Positions 1 through 8,883 are shown, counted from the stretch's first letter. The stretch: 64,000 bases of DNA from Actinoplanes cyaneus (GCF_016862095.1 NZ_BOMH01000013.1:176770-240769), one strand, 5' to 3'. The notes: generated from the letters alone by a model not told the origin. A program made the numbers and translations.

Positions 1-141
1 GAGTACCAGCAGTGGCCGGTCGACAAGCAATGGCCGGTCGTGCTCCTGCTGGTGCTGTTCTCGCCGTTGCGCCAGGTGGTCGACGCGCTGGGCCCGCGCC
101 CCGCAGACGTTCGTGAGTTTGCCGGCCGCCCTTGCCCATGA
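1..141 (+). CDS. C-terminal tail of an unidentified protein (partial)
   Basis: Frame 1 is open from the window edge to a TGA at 139-141 and gives 46 residues. A hydrophobic stretch (VVLLLVLF) sits between charged segments, so this may be the last membrane helix and tail of a membrane protein. The fragment is too short to name, and chance openness of GC-rich DNA cannot be excluded. Confidence 0.3.
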   Translation, partial: EYQQWPVDKQWPVVLLLVLFSPLRQVVDALGPRPADVREFAGRPCP

Positions 142-237
142 CCGTCGAACTCGACAGCACCAGGGCAAAACACCTCAGAACGGTCCAGTCATGTGCCATG
201 GTGGAAGGGCATCAACGCCTGCCGTGGGGAGTGGCTC

Positions 238-1683
238 GTGGTGGACCGCCGCTTACTGACCGGCATCGGGGGACTCGACGAGGTCCTCCGCGGCGGCTTG
301 CTCGCCCAGCGGGCGTACCTGGTGCGCGGTGGACCGGGCAGTGGCAAGACGACGGTGGGCTTGCACTTTCTCGCGGAGGGTGTCGCCGCCGGTGAGCCGA
401 CGCTGTTCATCAACCAGGGTGAACCGGAGGCCGAGGTGCGCGCCAACGCCGCGTCGATCGGTCTCGACCTGGTGGGGATCACTTTCCTCGACCTGACCCC
501 GTCGGCGACGTTGTTCACCGAAGGGCAGACCTACGACGTCTTCCATCCCGCCGAGGTCGAGCTCGAACCGACGACCCAGGCGATCATCGAAGCGGTCAGG
601 CAGATCCGGCCCGCGCGGGTTTTCCTCGATGCGATGACCCAGCTGCGCTATCTGTCGCTCGACAAGGTGCACTTCCGCCGGCAGGCGATCTCACTGCTGC
701 GCTTTCTCGTCTCACAGGGCGCGACGGTTCTGTTCGCCTCGGAGAGTCAGCACGCCGACCAGGACGCGGACATGCAATTCATGTCCGACGGCGTGATCCA
801 CATGGACAACAACGCCGGGTTACGTACCGTCATGGTGTCGAAGTTGCGTGGCTCGGCGTTCGCGCCGGGCAGCCACAGCGTGAGCATCGAGGCCGACGGA
901 ATGCACGTGTATCCGCGGCTGACACCCCAGGAGCACAGTAAGCCGTTCGTCGCCGAGACCCTGTCCTCCGGCGTTCCGGAGATCGACGAGTTGATGGGCG
1001 GGGGCATCGAACGTGGCACCGTCACGATCATGTCGGGGCCCAGCGGGGTGGGAAAGACCACCCTGGGCCTGCAGTTCATGAAGGAAGCAGCGGGACGCGG
1101 TGAGCGCTCGGTGGTGTACACCTTCGAGGAGAACGCCGAGGTGCTCGCGTATCGGGCGCAGCGGGTCAACATTCCCGTGGCCAACATGGTGGCCACCGGC
1201 ACTCTTTCCATGGTGCAGATCGAGCCGTTGCGCTACACCGCCGACCAGTTCGGCTGCATGGTGCGCGATCAGGTGGAAAAGGCCGATGCCCACCTCGTCA
1301 TGCTCGACAGCATTTCGGGATTCGGGATGTGCATGCGCGAGGACCAGCCCGAGACGTACCTGCACGCGGTCGCCAAGTACCTGCGCAACATGGGCGTCAC
1401 GACGATCCTCATCAACGAGACCACCAACATCACCGGGGATTTCCGCGCCACCGACAATGCGATCAGTTATCTGGCCGACAACATCGTCTACCTGCGTTAC
1501 ATCGAGATCCACGGCGAACTGCGCAAGGTTCTCGGTGTGCTGAAGAAGCGGATGAGCGACTTCGAGAAGACCATGCGCGAGTTCGAGATCACCCGGTACG
1601 GCGTGAAGGTGGGAGCGGCTCTGACGAACATGCGCGGCATCCTTCACGGCACACCGACCCTGGTCGATACACCGCCACGGTGA
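238..1683 (+). CDS. KaiC-like double RecA/RAD55-family ATPase
   Basis: About 481 residues with two KaiC/RAD55 ATPase domains in tandem. Walker A motifs are at residues 31-39 (GGPGSGKTT) and 267-275 (GPSGVGKTT). The second domain keeps the paired catalytic glutamates (E297, E298 in TFEEN). At the matching place the first domain has NQGEPE, so one of the pair is lost. A GTG at 238 is preferred because GGGGAG ends 6 bases before it; an upstream GTG at 193 also fits the frame. In cyanobacteria KaiC is the clock ATPase; actinobacterial homologues have no proven clock role. The gene lies 66 bp before a histidine kinase on the same strand, so the two are probably co-transcribed. The family call is firm; the biological role is not. 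Confidence 0.88.
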   Translation: MVDRRLLTGIGGLDEVLRGGLLAQRAYLVRGGPGSGKTTVGLHFLAEGVAAGEPTLFINQGEPEAEVRANAASIGLDLVGITFLDLTPSATLFTEGQTYDVFHPAEVELEPTTQAIIEAVRQIRPARVFLDAMTQLRYLSLDKVHFRRQAISLLRFLVSQGATVLFASESQHADQDADMQFMSDGVIHMDNNAGLRTVMVSKLRGSAFAPGSHSVSIEADGMHVYPRLTPQEHSKPFVAETLSSGVPEIDELMGGGIERGTVTIMSGPSGVGKTTLGLQFMKEAAGRGERSVVYTFEENAEVLAYRAQRVNIPVANMVATGTLSMVQIEPLRYTADQFGCMVRDQVEKADAHLVMLDSISGFGMCMREDQPETYLHAVAKYLRNMGVTTILINETTNITGDFRATDNAISYLADNIVYLRYIEIHGELRKVLGVLKKRMSDFEKTMREFEITRYGVKVGAALTNMRGILHGTPTLVDTPPR

Positions 1684-1749
1684 TCCGGTCATCGCTGTGA
1701 TCGGCTGCCGATCAGGATCGCATCCCGTCGACGGTGGAGGAGGACCGCG

Positions 1750-2823
1750 GTGAGCCGCATCGGGCTGCTCATGCTGCCCGGGGGTAACCGGCAGCTCATC
1801 GAGCGGGTGCTGACCCACAACGACTTCGACGTCGAGGTGGTGGACACCGCCGGGCTGGCGGACTGCCCCGTCGATCTGTTGCTGGCCGACCCTCGCTCGC
1901 TGCTGCAGGCGCGTACCGCGGCCGACCGGCCCGTTCCTGACTCGGCGCCCGCTGACACCGGCTCCTGGTCCGGTCCCCCGATCATGCTGCTGACCAGGGC
2001 CTCCGATCGCCCCGGCCTGCCGGAGAGCGTCCTGATCGCGGCCGACGAGGTCGTCACGATGCCGGCCTCTCAGCGGGAGTTGCTCGACCGGATCAACCGC
2101 TTGACGGCCCGGCGGAGGCAGGCCGCGGAAGAACGCCGCATGACGCGGCTGCACACCGCCCATGTCGTCCACGAGTTGTGTACGCCTTTGCAGGCGGTCC
2201 TGGCCTCCGCCGATCTCATGCGCACCGAGCACCTCGATCCCGAGCAGTCTGCACTGCTGGACCACATCACCAGGGGCGGCAAACGCATGCTGGACCTGGT
2301 CAACGAATTGCTCGACCGGAGCCGCTCCGAATCAGGGCACCTGCCCGACCGCACCACCGTGATGGATCCGGCGGAGGCGGTCGACGCCGCGGTCTCGGCC
2401 GTCCGCCCGCTCGTCGAACGCCGCAACTTGACCGTCACCGTGAACCTTCCTGCCGACGCCGCGCCACAGGTGCGCGCCGACCCGGTTCATGTGCACCGCG
2501 TCCTGACCAACCTGCTGTCCAACGCGATCAAGTACAACCGCGAGAACGGCGCCATAGACGTCCGCATGGACGTTCAACCGGGACGCATCGCGGTGGACGT
2601 CGCCGACACCGGCCCCGGGATCGCCCCCGACGAGATGGAACGGATCTTCCAGCCGTACGAACGGCTGCCCGGGTCGACCGCCGCCGGGACCGGCCTGGGG
2701 CTGCCGTATGCGCGGTTGCTGGCGGAACGCATGGGAGGTGCGATCACTGTCGAGTCCCGGGTCGGTCGGGGGAGCACCTTCACGTTCGTGCTGCCGCGGG
2801 TGGACGCGGCCCCTCACCGGTGA
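1750..2823 (+). CDS. Sensor histidine kinase with receiver-like N-terminus
   Basis: 357 residues, GTG start behind a strong GGAGGAGG site. Residues 1-115 resemble a response-regulator receiver fold (LLADP and MLLTR strands) but lack the usual lysine, so they look like a pseudo-receiver. A HisKA domain follows, with phospho-acceptor His141 in HELCTPL, then a HATPase domain with N box (254-263), DTGPGI (286-291) and GTGLGL (313-318). There is no membrane segment, so the kinase is cytosolic. It directly follows the KaiC-like gene. Cyanobacterial clocks use KaiC with kinases such as CikA, which also carries a pseudo-receiver, although CikA's is C-terminal. No response regulator is adjacent. The kinase call is secure; the partnership is inferred from gene order. 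Confidence 0.88.
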   Translation: MSRIGLLMLPGGNRQLIERVLTHNDFDVEVVDTAGLADCPVDLLLADPRSLLQARTAADRPVPDSAPADTGSWSGPPIMLLTRASDRPGLPESVLIAADEVVTMPASQRELLDRINRLTARRRQAAEERRMTRLHTAHVVHELCTPLQAVLASADLMRTEHLDPEQSALLDHITRGGKRMLDLVNELLDRSRSESGHLPDRTTVMDPAEAVDAAVSAVRPLVERRNLTVTVNLPADAAPQVRADPVHVHRVLTNLLSNAIKYNRENGAIDVRMDVQPGRIAVDVADTGPGIAPDEMERIFQPYERLPGSTAAGTGLGLPYARLLAERMGGAITVESRVGRGSTFTFVLPRVDAAPHR

Positions 2824-2928
2824 GCCCGGTCGTTGTGCCGGGCGGGCATACCGCGCGGTCACGAACGCGAGAACGTCCGCCGCGAAGACCCGGCCGGCGT
2901 GTTGCCGACCGGGAGAAGAACGCGGTTC

Positions 2929-4341
2929 CTAGAGCGCGACGAACTGGAGACCGCGGGCCTTCAGGGCGGGGATCACGACGCTGAGCGCCTGGTACGTCTG
3001 TGAACGATCACCGCCGCCGTCGTGGCAGAGCAGGATCTGACCCGGCTTGGCGGCCAGCATCCGGTGCTCGATCGTGGTGGCGCCGGGCGTGGTCCAGTCG
3101 CGCGGGTCGTTGCTCCAGTCCAGCGGGAGCAGGCCGGCGTGCGCGACGTCCTTCAGCAACTGGGGGGACCAGTCACCGCCGGGCGAACGGAACAGCTTGG
3201 GCACGTACCCCGTCGTCTGGCTGATCTTCGCCTGGGCTTTCTGCAACTCCTTGCGGGCGACCCGGCTCGGCTTGGCCCCCAGTTTCGTGGGGTGGCTCCA
3301 GGTGTGGTTGGCCAGTTGGTGGCCGTCGCCGGTGACCATCTTGGCGACGGTCTCGTGGCCGAGCACCTGATTGCCGATCATGCAGAACATCGCCGGGACG
3401 TGGTACCTCTCCAGCAGTTGCAGGATCTTCGGCGTCCAGATCGGGTGCGGGCCGTCGTCGATCGTCAGCGCGATCGCGTCGGTGGGGAACGCCTGGCCGC
3501 CGGTGGCCTTCGCGTACTCGGCGAGCGTGGAGATCGGCTTGCGCTGCACCGGGATCGGTGACGCGGTCACGGTCGCGCTCTCCGGGGCCCGCGACGTGAC
3601 GACGGCCGGTTGCGCCGGGGTGGGCTTCGCGGCGTCCTTCCCGGAGTCGTCGTCGCCGGCGTTGACGGCGATGGCGGTCGCGGTCAGCGCCACGCCCGCC
3701 GCGCCGGAAAGGCCGAGGATGAGCCGGCGGCGGGTCAAGCGGGAGCCGCCCGGCTGTGCCGGTGCGGGAGCGGGAGCGGGCTGCACGGGAGCGAAGGCCG
3801 GTTGCGCCGGGACGCTCCTCGAGGCCATCGCCGCGGGGATGGCGATCGTCGCCTCTTCCTGCGGGGTGACGGCCCGGAAAGGAGTCGTCGCCTCGTCCGC
3901 GGCGGAGATCGCGATCGTCGCCTCGTCCGGTGGGGTGCCGACCGGAATCGCCGTCGTCGCCTCGTCGGACGACGTTCCGGCCCGCATCACCGTGGTCGTC
4001 TCGTCCGACGTCGAATCGGCCGTCATCGCCTCGGTGGGCTCGTCCGCCCCGACCCCGGCCGGAATCACCGTGGTGGCCTCGTCCGCCGGGTTCTCGTCCC
4101 GGACAGCCGCGGTGGGCTCGTCTGCCGGGATCGTCGCGGTGGGTTCGTCGGCGGTGACCACCGCGGTGGGTTCGTCGGCCGGAATCACCGTGGTGGGTTC
4201 GTCGGCCGGGATCGCCTCCGTCACCTCGTCCGCGGTGCCGGCGGCCGGGATCGCGACGGTGGCCTCATCCGGTGTCCCGGCGTCTTTTGCCTGCTCGGAC
4301 GGGCCTTCTCCAGGTTTCGTCACCCTGGACTCGTCGGACAT
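2929..4341 (-). CDS. Membrane-anchored polysaccharide deacetylase (NodB) with Thr-repeat cytosolic tail
   Basis: 470 residues. The ATG at 4341 is chosen because GGGGAGG lies 5 bases upstream; the frame opens earlier without a comparable site. Residues 25-168 hold 13 short repeats of the form [D/E]E-x-T-x-x-[I/V/M/F], then a proline/alanine linker. One membrane segment (about 205-227) follows an RRR cluster, so the repeat tail should be inside and the enzyme outside. The NodB domain (about 290-460) has TIDDGP (293-298), HTWSH (346-350), RSPGGD (385-390) and a late CHDGGG. These are the metal-binding and catalytic motifs of family CE4, which removes acetyl groups from peptidoglycan or chitin-like sugars. 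The repeats suggest phosphorylation control (see findings). The substrate is not predictable. Confidence 0.9.
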   Translation of the reverse strand: MSDESRVTKPGEGPSEQAKDAGTPDEATVAIPAAGTADEVTEAIPADEPTTVIPADEPTAVVTADEPTATIPADEPTAAVRDENPADEATTVIPAGVGADEPTEAMTADSTSDETTTVMRAGTSSDEATTAIPVGTPPDEATIAISAADEATTPFRAVTPQEEATIAIPAAMASRSVPAQPAFAPVQPAPAPAPAQPGGSRLTRRRLILGLSGAAGVALTATAIAVNAGDDDSGKDAAKPTPAQPAVVTSRAPESATVTASPIPVQRKPISTLAEYAKATGGQAFPTDAIALTIDDGPHPIWTPKILQLLERYHVPAMFCMIGNQVLGHETVAKMVTGDGHQLANHTWSHPTKLGAKPSRVARKELQKAQAKISQTTGYVPKLFRSPGGDWSPQLLKDVAHAGLLPLDWSNDPRDWTTPGATTIEHRMLAAKPGQILLCHDGGGDRSQTYQALSVVIPALKARGLQFVAL

Positions 4342-4455
4342 CAGTTGCCTCCCCATCGGCGCCGCGGCGGCCGGTACGTGAACCCGGCTCACCAGCGGGC
4401 GACGCTATCACTCCCGGTCAATTTCAACCGAAAGGATGACATTTATCGATCAAAC

Positions 4456-5652
4456 TCAGGCGACGAGAAATCGTCCCGACATGAAAACCACCAGGAACAC
4501 GGCGTGCAGCGACACCCCGATCACCAGCACCGCCCGGTCGACGGCCGGCCGGGCGCCGATGCGCGCCAGCACCAGCAGGATCGCCACCGCCTCCATCGCA
4601 TACCGCGCCGCGGACTGCATCGACCGGCCGCCGACCTCGGTCGACATCAGCAGGATCAGGGTCAGGGCACCCTGCACGACCAGGTAGAGCTGGTCGCGCC
4701 GGAACTTCCACGGCCCCGCCACGGCGAGCACCAGCAGCACCACCGCGACCAGGGTCGTGCCCGCGTCCACGAGCGCGCCCAGCGTCGACGTCTCCAAGGG
4801 CCCGCCCATCTGCTGTACGGCGGTGACCCAGGCCCCGCCCGGGACCGTGTACCGCCGCCCCCACTGGTCCTGCGCGACGCTGAACGCCAGCGGATTGCCG
4901 AGCTCGATCGCGCAGTACACGCTGTAGGCCACCACCCCGAGCGGCACCAGCGCCAGGCTCAGCACGTCGGCCCGGATCCGCCGGGGCTGCCAGCCCCGCT
5001 GCCGCAGGTACTCGATCGCCAGCGGCGCCACCAGCAGCAGCCCGAAGAGCCGCGTCGCGGACGACAGCGCGCCAAGTGCCCCGGCCACCCACCAGTGCCC
5101 GCGCCGGCCGGCGTACAGCGCGCCGACGGCCAGGAGCAGGAACAGCGACTCGTTGTAGCCGATGAACAGGAAGAACCCCATCGGGAACGCGGCCAGGTAC
5201 CAGGTGGCGCGCTGGGCCACCCGCGGCCCGAACTCGTGCTCGGCGAGCCGATGCAGAACGGCCAGGGCGCCGTACGCGCAGAGGTTGGCGACGACCAGCG
5301 CCGCGACCACTCCGTCACCGGGCAGCACCGGATTCACCACGTGCACCAGCAGCGGGAACAGCGGGAAGAACGCCGGGAAGCCCGGACCCAGGTGGTAACC
5401 GCTCTCCGCGATGCGCACGTAATGGCCGGCATCCCAGCTGTTCCAGCCCAGCACCATGGTCCACAGCTCCGGCGCCTTCCCTCCGCGCGGCAGCCACGCC
5501 AGCGCGCTCACCGCCAGGTGCGTCACGGTGAACACCGCCCACACCGCCAGAGCCGCGCGCAGGGCCGCGTGCCAGGGGCGCCGGGAAGATTCGAGCAGTT
5601 CCTCCGGTACGGCGATCCGGGTCGCCGTGGTGTCCTCGATCAGAGCTGGCAC
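4456..5652 (-). CDS. PIG-V-like polytopic mannosyltransferase
   Basis: 398 residues with many hydrophobic segments and a motif near residue 70 (WNSWDAGHYVRIAESGY) typical of PIG-V-like integral-membrane mannosyltransferases that use a lipid-linked sugar. The reading frame opens much earlier, but that part lies inside the next gene. The chosen GTG at 5652 overlaps the last codons of the GT2 gene, giving translational coupling. A GT2 dolichol-phosphate-mannose-synthase-like enzyme upstream and a mannosyltransferase downstream make sense together: the first charges a polyprenyl carrier, the second uses it outside the membrane. Both are co-transcribed on the minus strand. The acceptor (protein or glycolipid) is unknown. 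Confidence 0.82.
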   Translation of the reverse strand: MPALIEDTTATRIAVPEELLESSRRPWHAALRAALAVWAVFTVTHLAVSALAWLPRGGKAPELWTMVLGWNSWDAGHYVRIAESGYHLGPGFPAFFPLFPLLVHVVNPVLPGDGVVAALVVANLCAYGALAVLHRLAEHEFGPRVAQRATWYLAAFPMGFFLFIGYNESLFLLLAVGALYAGRRGHWWVAGALGALSSATRLFGLLLVAPLAIEYLRQRGWQPRRIRADVLSLALVPLGVVAYSVYCAIELGNPLAFSVAQDQWGRRYTVPGGAWVTAVQQMGGPLETSTLGALVDAGTTLVAVVLLVLAVAGPWKFRRDQLYLVVQGALTLILLMSTEVGGRSMQSAARYAMEAVAILLVLARIGARPAVDRAVLVIGVSLHAVFLVVFMSGRFLVA

Positions 5653-6614
5653 AGCACGTCCTCGATCGACTCGTTCTCGGATACGGAATCGAACGCCACG
5701 ACGTACGCGGGACGGCCCTGCAGCGTGGTGAAGATGCGCGCCACGTACTCGCCGAGCAACCCCAGGCAGAGCAGTTGCAACGCGCCCAGGAACAGCACCG
5801 CGACGAGCAGCGACGTCCACCCGGGCACGACGTTGCCGGACAGGTAGGCCGCCCCGCCGGCGAGCGCCAGCACCCCGCAGAGCGCGATGCCGAGCACCCC
5901 CAGCCAGGTCGCGACCCGCAGCGGCGCGGCCGAGAAGCCGACGACACTGTCCAGGGCCAGCCGGATCATCTTGGCGAGCGGGTACTTCGAGCGGCCCGCG
6001 GCTCGCTCCTCCCGCGTGTAGGTGACCTCGCCGCTGGGCAGACCCAGCCACGGCACCAGCAGGCGGTAGACCGGCAGCTGCTCGGGCAGCTCGGTGAGCG
6101 CGTCGACGGCGGTCCGGCTGAGCAGGCGGAAGTCACCCGCGTTGTGCGGGACCGCGGTGCCGGCCACGCGCCGCATCAGCCGGTAGTACAGCCCGGCGGT
6201 CCAGCGTTTGAACGGGCTGTCGGTGCTGCGGTCGGCGCGGACGCCATGCACCACGTCCAGGTTCGCGTCCTGCGCCAGCCGCAGCATGTCGCCGATCGCC
6301 TCGGGCGGGTCCTGCAGGTCGACGTCGATGCTCACGACGTACGCCCCGCGGGCGCGACGCAGGCCGGCGGTGAGCGCGTTCTGGTGCCCGCTGTTGCGCC
6401 GCAACCGGACCACCCGCAGCTCCGGCCACCGGCGGCGCAGCCAGTCGAGCACGATGGGGGTGCTGTCCCGGCTGCCGTCGTCGACGGCGACGACCTCGTA
6501 CGGCACGAGAAGACCGTCGAGCACGGGACGCACCCGTTCGGCGAAGAGCGGCAGCACCTCCTCCTCGTTGAAAACCGGTACGACAACGCTCAGTCGTGGC
6601 GCCTCGCTACCCAT
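5640..6614 (-). CDS. GT2 glycosyltransferase, polyprenyl-phosphate sugar synthase type
   Basis: 324 residues. The N-terminal GT-A domain has the opening strand LSVVVPVFNEEE, VDDGS at 44-48 and a DxD motif (D97, D99) followed by LQDPPE, all typical of dolichol- or polyprenyl-phosphate mannose/glucose synthases. The C-terminus has two hydrophobic helices (about 232-295), as in DPM1/GtrB/ArnC-type enzymes with membrane anchors. It would transfer a sugar from a nucleotide donor to a polyprenyl phosphate on the inner face of the membrane. It is the first gene of a two-gene operon with the PIG-V-like transferase, whose start overlaps its stop. The sugar (mannose or glucose) cannot be decided from motifs. 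Confidence 0.87.
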   Translation of the reverse strand: MGSEAPRLSVVVPVFNEEEVLPLFAERVRPVLDGLLVPYEVVAVDDGSRDSTPIVLDWLRRRWPELRVVRLRRNSGHQNALTAGLRRARGAYVVSIDVDLQDPPEAIGDMLRLAQDANLDVVHGVRADRSTDSPFKRWTAGLYYRLMRRVAGTAVPHNAGDFRLLSRTAVDALTELPEQLPVYRLLVPWLGLPSGEVTYTREERAAGRSKYPLAKMIRLALDSVVGFSAAPLRVATWLGVLGIALCGVLALAGGAAYLSGNVVPGWTSLLVAVLFLGALQLLCLGLLGEYVARIFTTLQGRPAYVVAFDSVSENESIEDVLCQL

Positions 6615-6948
6615 CTCCGGGCTCCCCTCGTAGATCGGTTACCGCGGGGATGCTGGCCGAGCCGGAGACCGATTCTGCCGGTGTTCCGACAGGCATGGCA
6701 CATTCAGGGGAGACACACAGCCGACTCACAGAGTTGTATGTCTCACCCTCGGATCCCGTGCAACCCGGGGCGCGTCGCAGCCGGTCAGGGACAGGCCGGT
6801 GCGCCGGAGCGCGTGGTGGCGGCCAGCACGCTCCGGCGCCGCCCTGACGCTGCTCGCCACCCTGGCCGGCCCGTCCTGGTCACGGGCCGGCGAGCAGGAC
6901 GGCCGGACCGCCCGGGACAACGCCTGATCCGGCGGCTGTGCGTGGTGG
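6615..6948. other. Intergenic: promoter side of the GT2 operon and 3' region of the PoxB-like gene
   Basis: 334 bases without a convincing gene. The end next to 6615 must hold the minus-strand promoter of the GT2 operon. The other end carries the hairpin listed at 6865-6891. Short open frames here show no recognisable protein. Confidence 0.5.
6865..6891 (-). terminator. GC hairpin downstream of the PoxB-like gene
   Basis: GCCGGCCCGT and ACGGGCCGGC form a perfect 10-bp stem with a 7-base loop, about 60 bases past the stop of the minus-strand PoxB-like gene. There is no T-run, which is usual for actinobacterial hairpin terminators. Confidence 0.55.
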
Positions 6949-8697
6949 TCAGGGGCGCGGGATGGTGCGGAGGTTGGCCTCGGCGATGCTCAGCGCGTCA
7001 CCGATCCGGCCCGCCAGGACGGTGCGGCCCAGACCCAGGGCGAACCCCCGCGCCTCCGCGAGCGTGACGTGCGAGGGAACCTCCAGGGCGTCCCTGGTGG
7101 TGACCACGTCGAGCAGCGCCGGCCCGTCGTGGGCGAACGTCTCGGTGAGGGCGGCGCGCAGGTCGGCAGGGTCGGTGACCCGCCGGGTGTGGAAGCCCAT
7201 CGGCGCCGCGATCGCCGCGTAGTCGACCGGGTCGTGGTCGGTGCCGAACGGCGGGTCACCGGCGACCAGCATCTCCAGCCGGACCATGCCCAGGCTGGAG
7301 TTGTTGAACACCACGACCTTCGTCGGCAGGCCGTGCGTCTTGATGGTCAGCAACTCGCCGAGCAGCATGGCCAGCCCGCCGTCGCCGGAGAGCGAGACCA
7401 CCTGCCGGCCGGGCTGGGCGATCTGGGCGCCGATCGCCATCGGCAGGGCGTTGGCCATCGAGCCGTGCACGAACGAGCCGAGGATCCGCCGCCGGCCGTT
7501 CGGGGTCAGGTAACGGGCGGCCCACGTGCAGCACATGCCGGTGTCCACGGTGAACACCGCGTCCCCGGCGGCCAGCTCGTCGATCAGCCCGGCCAGGAAC
7601 TCCGGGTGGATCGGGGTCTGCTGGTGCCGGGCGGTGCGGTACGCGTCCAGGTCGTGCCGCGCCCGGGCGGTGCGGCGCAACTGCGCGTCGAGGAAGGTGC
7701 GGTCGGTGCGTTCCCGCAGCAGGGGCAGCAACGCGCGCAGGGTCTCGCCCACGTCCCCGGCCAGGCCCTGCACCAGCGGGGTCCGGCGGCCCAGCCGTGC
7801 CGGGTCGGCGTCGATCTGCACGGTGTCACGGCCGGGGAGGAAGTCGTCGTACGGGAAATCGGTGCCGAGCAGCAGCACCAGGTCCGCCTCGTGCAGCGCG
7901 TGATAGCACGCACCGTATCCGAGCAGTCCGGTCATCCCGACGTCGAACGGATTGTCGTACTGCAGCAGGTCCTTGCCGCGCAGCGTGTGCCCGACCGGCG
8001 CCTTCAGCCGATCGGCCAGCTCGAGAACCTCGTCCCGGGCCCCGGCGCAGCCTATCCCGGCGAAGACGGCGACCCGGCCGGCCGCCTCGATGCGCGCCGC
8101 GAGCTGCCGCACCTCGCCGGCGCTCGCCACCACCCGCGGACGGCTCGTGACCGTGGCGGACGGACCGGCGTCACCGGAGCTGCGCGCGGCCAGCACGTCA
8201 CCGGGAAGCACGAGCACCGACGCGCCGCCGCGGCCCACCGCGTTCTGCACCGCCAGACGGGTGCACCGGCCCAGTTGCTCCGGCACCGACACCAGCTCGC
8301 AGTAGTGACTGGCCTGCCGGAACAGATCCTCCGGCCGGGTCTCCTGGAAGAAGCCGGAACCGATCTGGCGGGTCGCGATGTGCGACGCCAGTGCCAGCAC
8401 CGGCGCGCCGGAGCGGTGCGCGTCCATCACGCCCTGCACCAGGTGGGTGTTGCCCGGGCCGCAACTGCCCGCGCAGACGGCCAGCCGCCCGGTCAGCTGG
8501 GCCTCGGCGGACGCGGCGAACGCGGCGGCCTCCTCGTTGTGCACGTGCACCCAGTCGATGCCGCCGGCCGCCGCGCCGCCACTGCGCCGGACCGCGTCGG
8601 TCAGGGCGTTGAGGCTGTCACCGGCCAGTCCGTAGATCCGGGACACTCCGGCCTGGACCAGCAATCTCACAAGGTCGTCCGCGACGCTTTCTGCCAT
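6949..8697 (-). CDS. PoxB-like thiamine-diphosphate enzyme (pyruvate:quinone oxidoreductase type)
   Basis: 582 residues. The ATG at 8697 (MAESVADDLVRLL) matches where PoxB-type proteins begin; a GTG at 8715 is possible, and neither has a clear ribosome site. The ThDP Pyr domain has IYGLAGDSLN and the catalytic glutamate in HNEEAAAF (55-56). The C-terminal ThDP domain has GDGGLAML with a following NN pair (FNNSSLG). The tail (LAEARGFALGLGRTVLAGR) resembles the C-terminal region of pyruvate dehydrogenase (quinone), which decarboxylates pyruvate to acetate and CO2 and passes electrons to quinone. Acetolactate synthase and sulphoacetaldehyde enzymes share this fold, so the substrate is probable rather than proven. 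A distant paralogue is at 48.7 kb. Confidence 0.8.
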   Translation of the reverse strand: MAESVADDLVRLLVQAGVSRIYGLAGDSLNALTDAVRRSGGAAAGGIDWVHVHNEEAAAFAASAEAQLTGRLAVCAGSCGPGNTHLVQGVMDAHRSGAPVLALASHIATRQIGSGFFQETRPEDLFRQASHYCELVSVPEQLGRCTRLAVQNAVGRGGASVLVLPGDVLAARSSGDAGPSATVTSRPRVVASAGEVRQLAARIEAAGRVAVFAGIGCAGARDEVLELADRLKAPVGHTLRGKDLLQYDNPFDVGMTGLLGYGACYHALHEADLVLLLGTDFPYDDFLPGRDTVQIDADPARLGRRTPLVQGLAGDVGETLRALLPLLRERTDRTFLDAQLRRTARARHDLDAYRTARHQQTPIHPEFLAGLIDELAAGDAVFTVDTGMCCTWAARYLTPNGRRRILGSFVHGSMANALPMAIGAQIAQPGRQVVSLSGDGGLAMLLGELLTIKTHGLPTKVVVFNNSSLGMVRLEMLVAGDPPFGTDHDPVDYAAIAAPMGFHTRRVTDPADLRAALTETFAHDGPALLDVVTTRDALEVPSHVTLAEARGFALGLGRTVLAGRIGDALSIAEANLRTIPRP

Positions 8698-8760
8698 GGG
8701 CCGAGCGTGCGGCACGGCGTGACGGCTGTCATCCGTCAGATGACCTACCTGCCGGGGCGA

Positions 8761-8883
8761 TCAGCCCTGGCGGCCGTTCCATCGCGGGTTCTTCGTGTTG
8801 ATCACGACCTGGCGGCCCCGGCGCCGGGTGACGATGCTGCCGGGCTTGCTCTTCAGCGAACGCAGGGAATTGCGGACCTTCAT
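8761..8883 (-). CDS. rpmJ: Ribosomal protein bL36, zinc-free (C-minus) paralogue
   Basis: 40 residues beginning [15 protein letters not shown] and ending NPRWNGRQG, matching the alternative form of large-subunit protein L36. It contains no cysteine, so the zinc ribbon of standard L36 is absent; such C-minus forms replace the zinc form when zinc is scarce in actinobacteria. The ATG at 8883 is preceded by AGAGG at good spacing. The reading frame opens further upstream, but homology starts exactly here. Such genes are often Zur-repressed; I could not see a clear AT-rich Zur palindrome just upstream. It stands alone between the PoxB-like gene and the LuxR regulators. Confidence 0.88.
   Translation of the reverse strand: MKVRNSLRSLKSKPGSIVTRRRGRQVVINTKNPRWNGRQG

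Noticed and set aside
3830..4290. Nucleotide direct repeats in the deacetylase gene as a CRISPR or minisatellite
   Set aside because: They are the codons of the threonine repeats and stay in frame; the protein explains them.
3610..5847. A 745-codon plus-strand open frame opposite the deacetylase and glycosyltransferase genes
   Set aside because: It crosses two well-supported minus-strand genes and their boundary, and its translation is repetitive only because it mirrors the threonine repeats.
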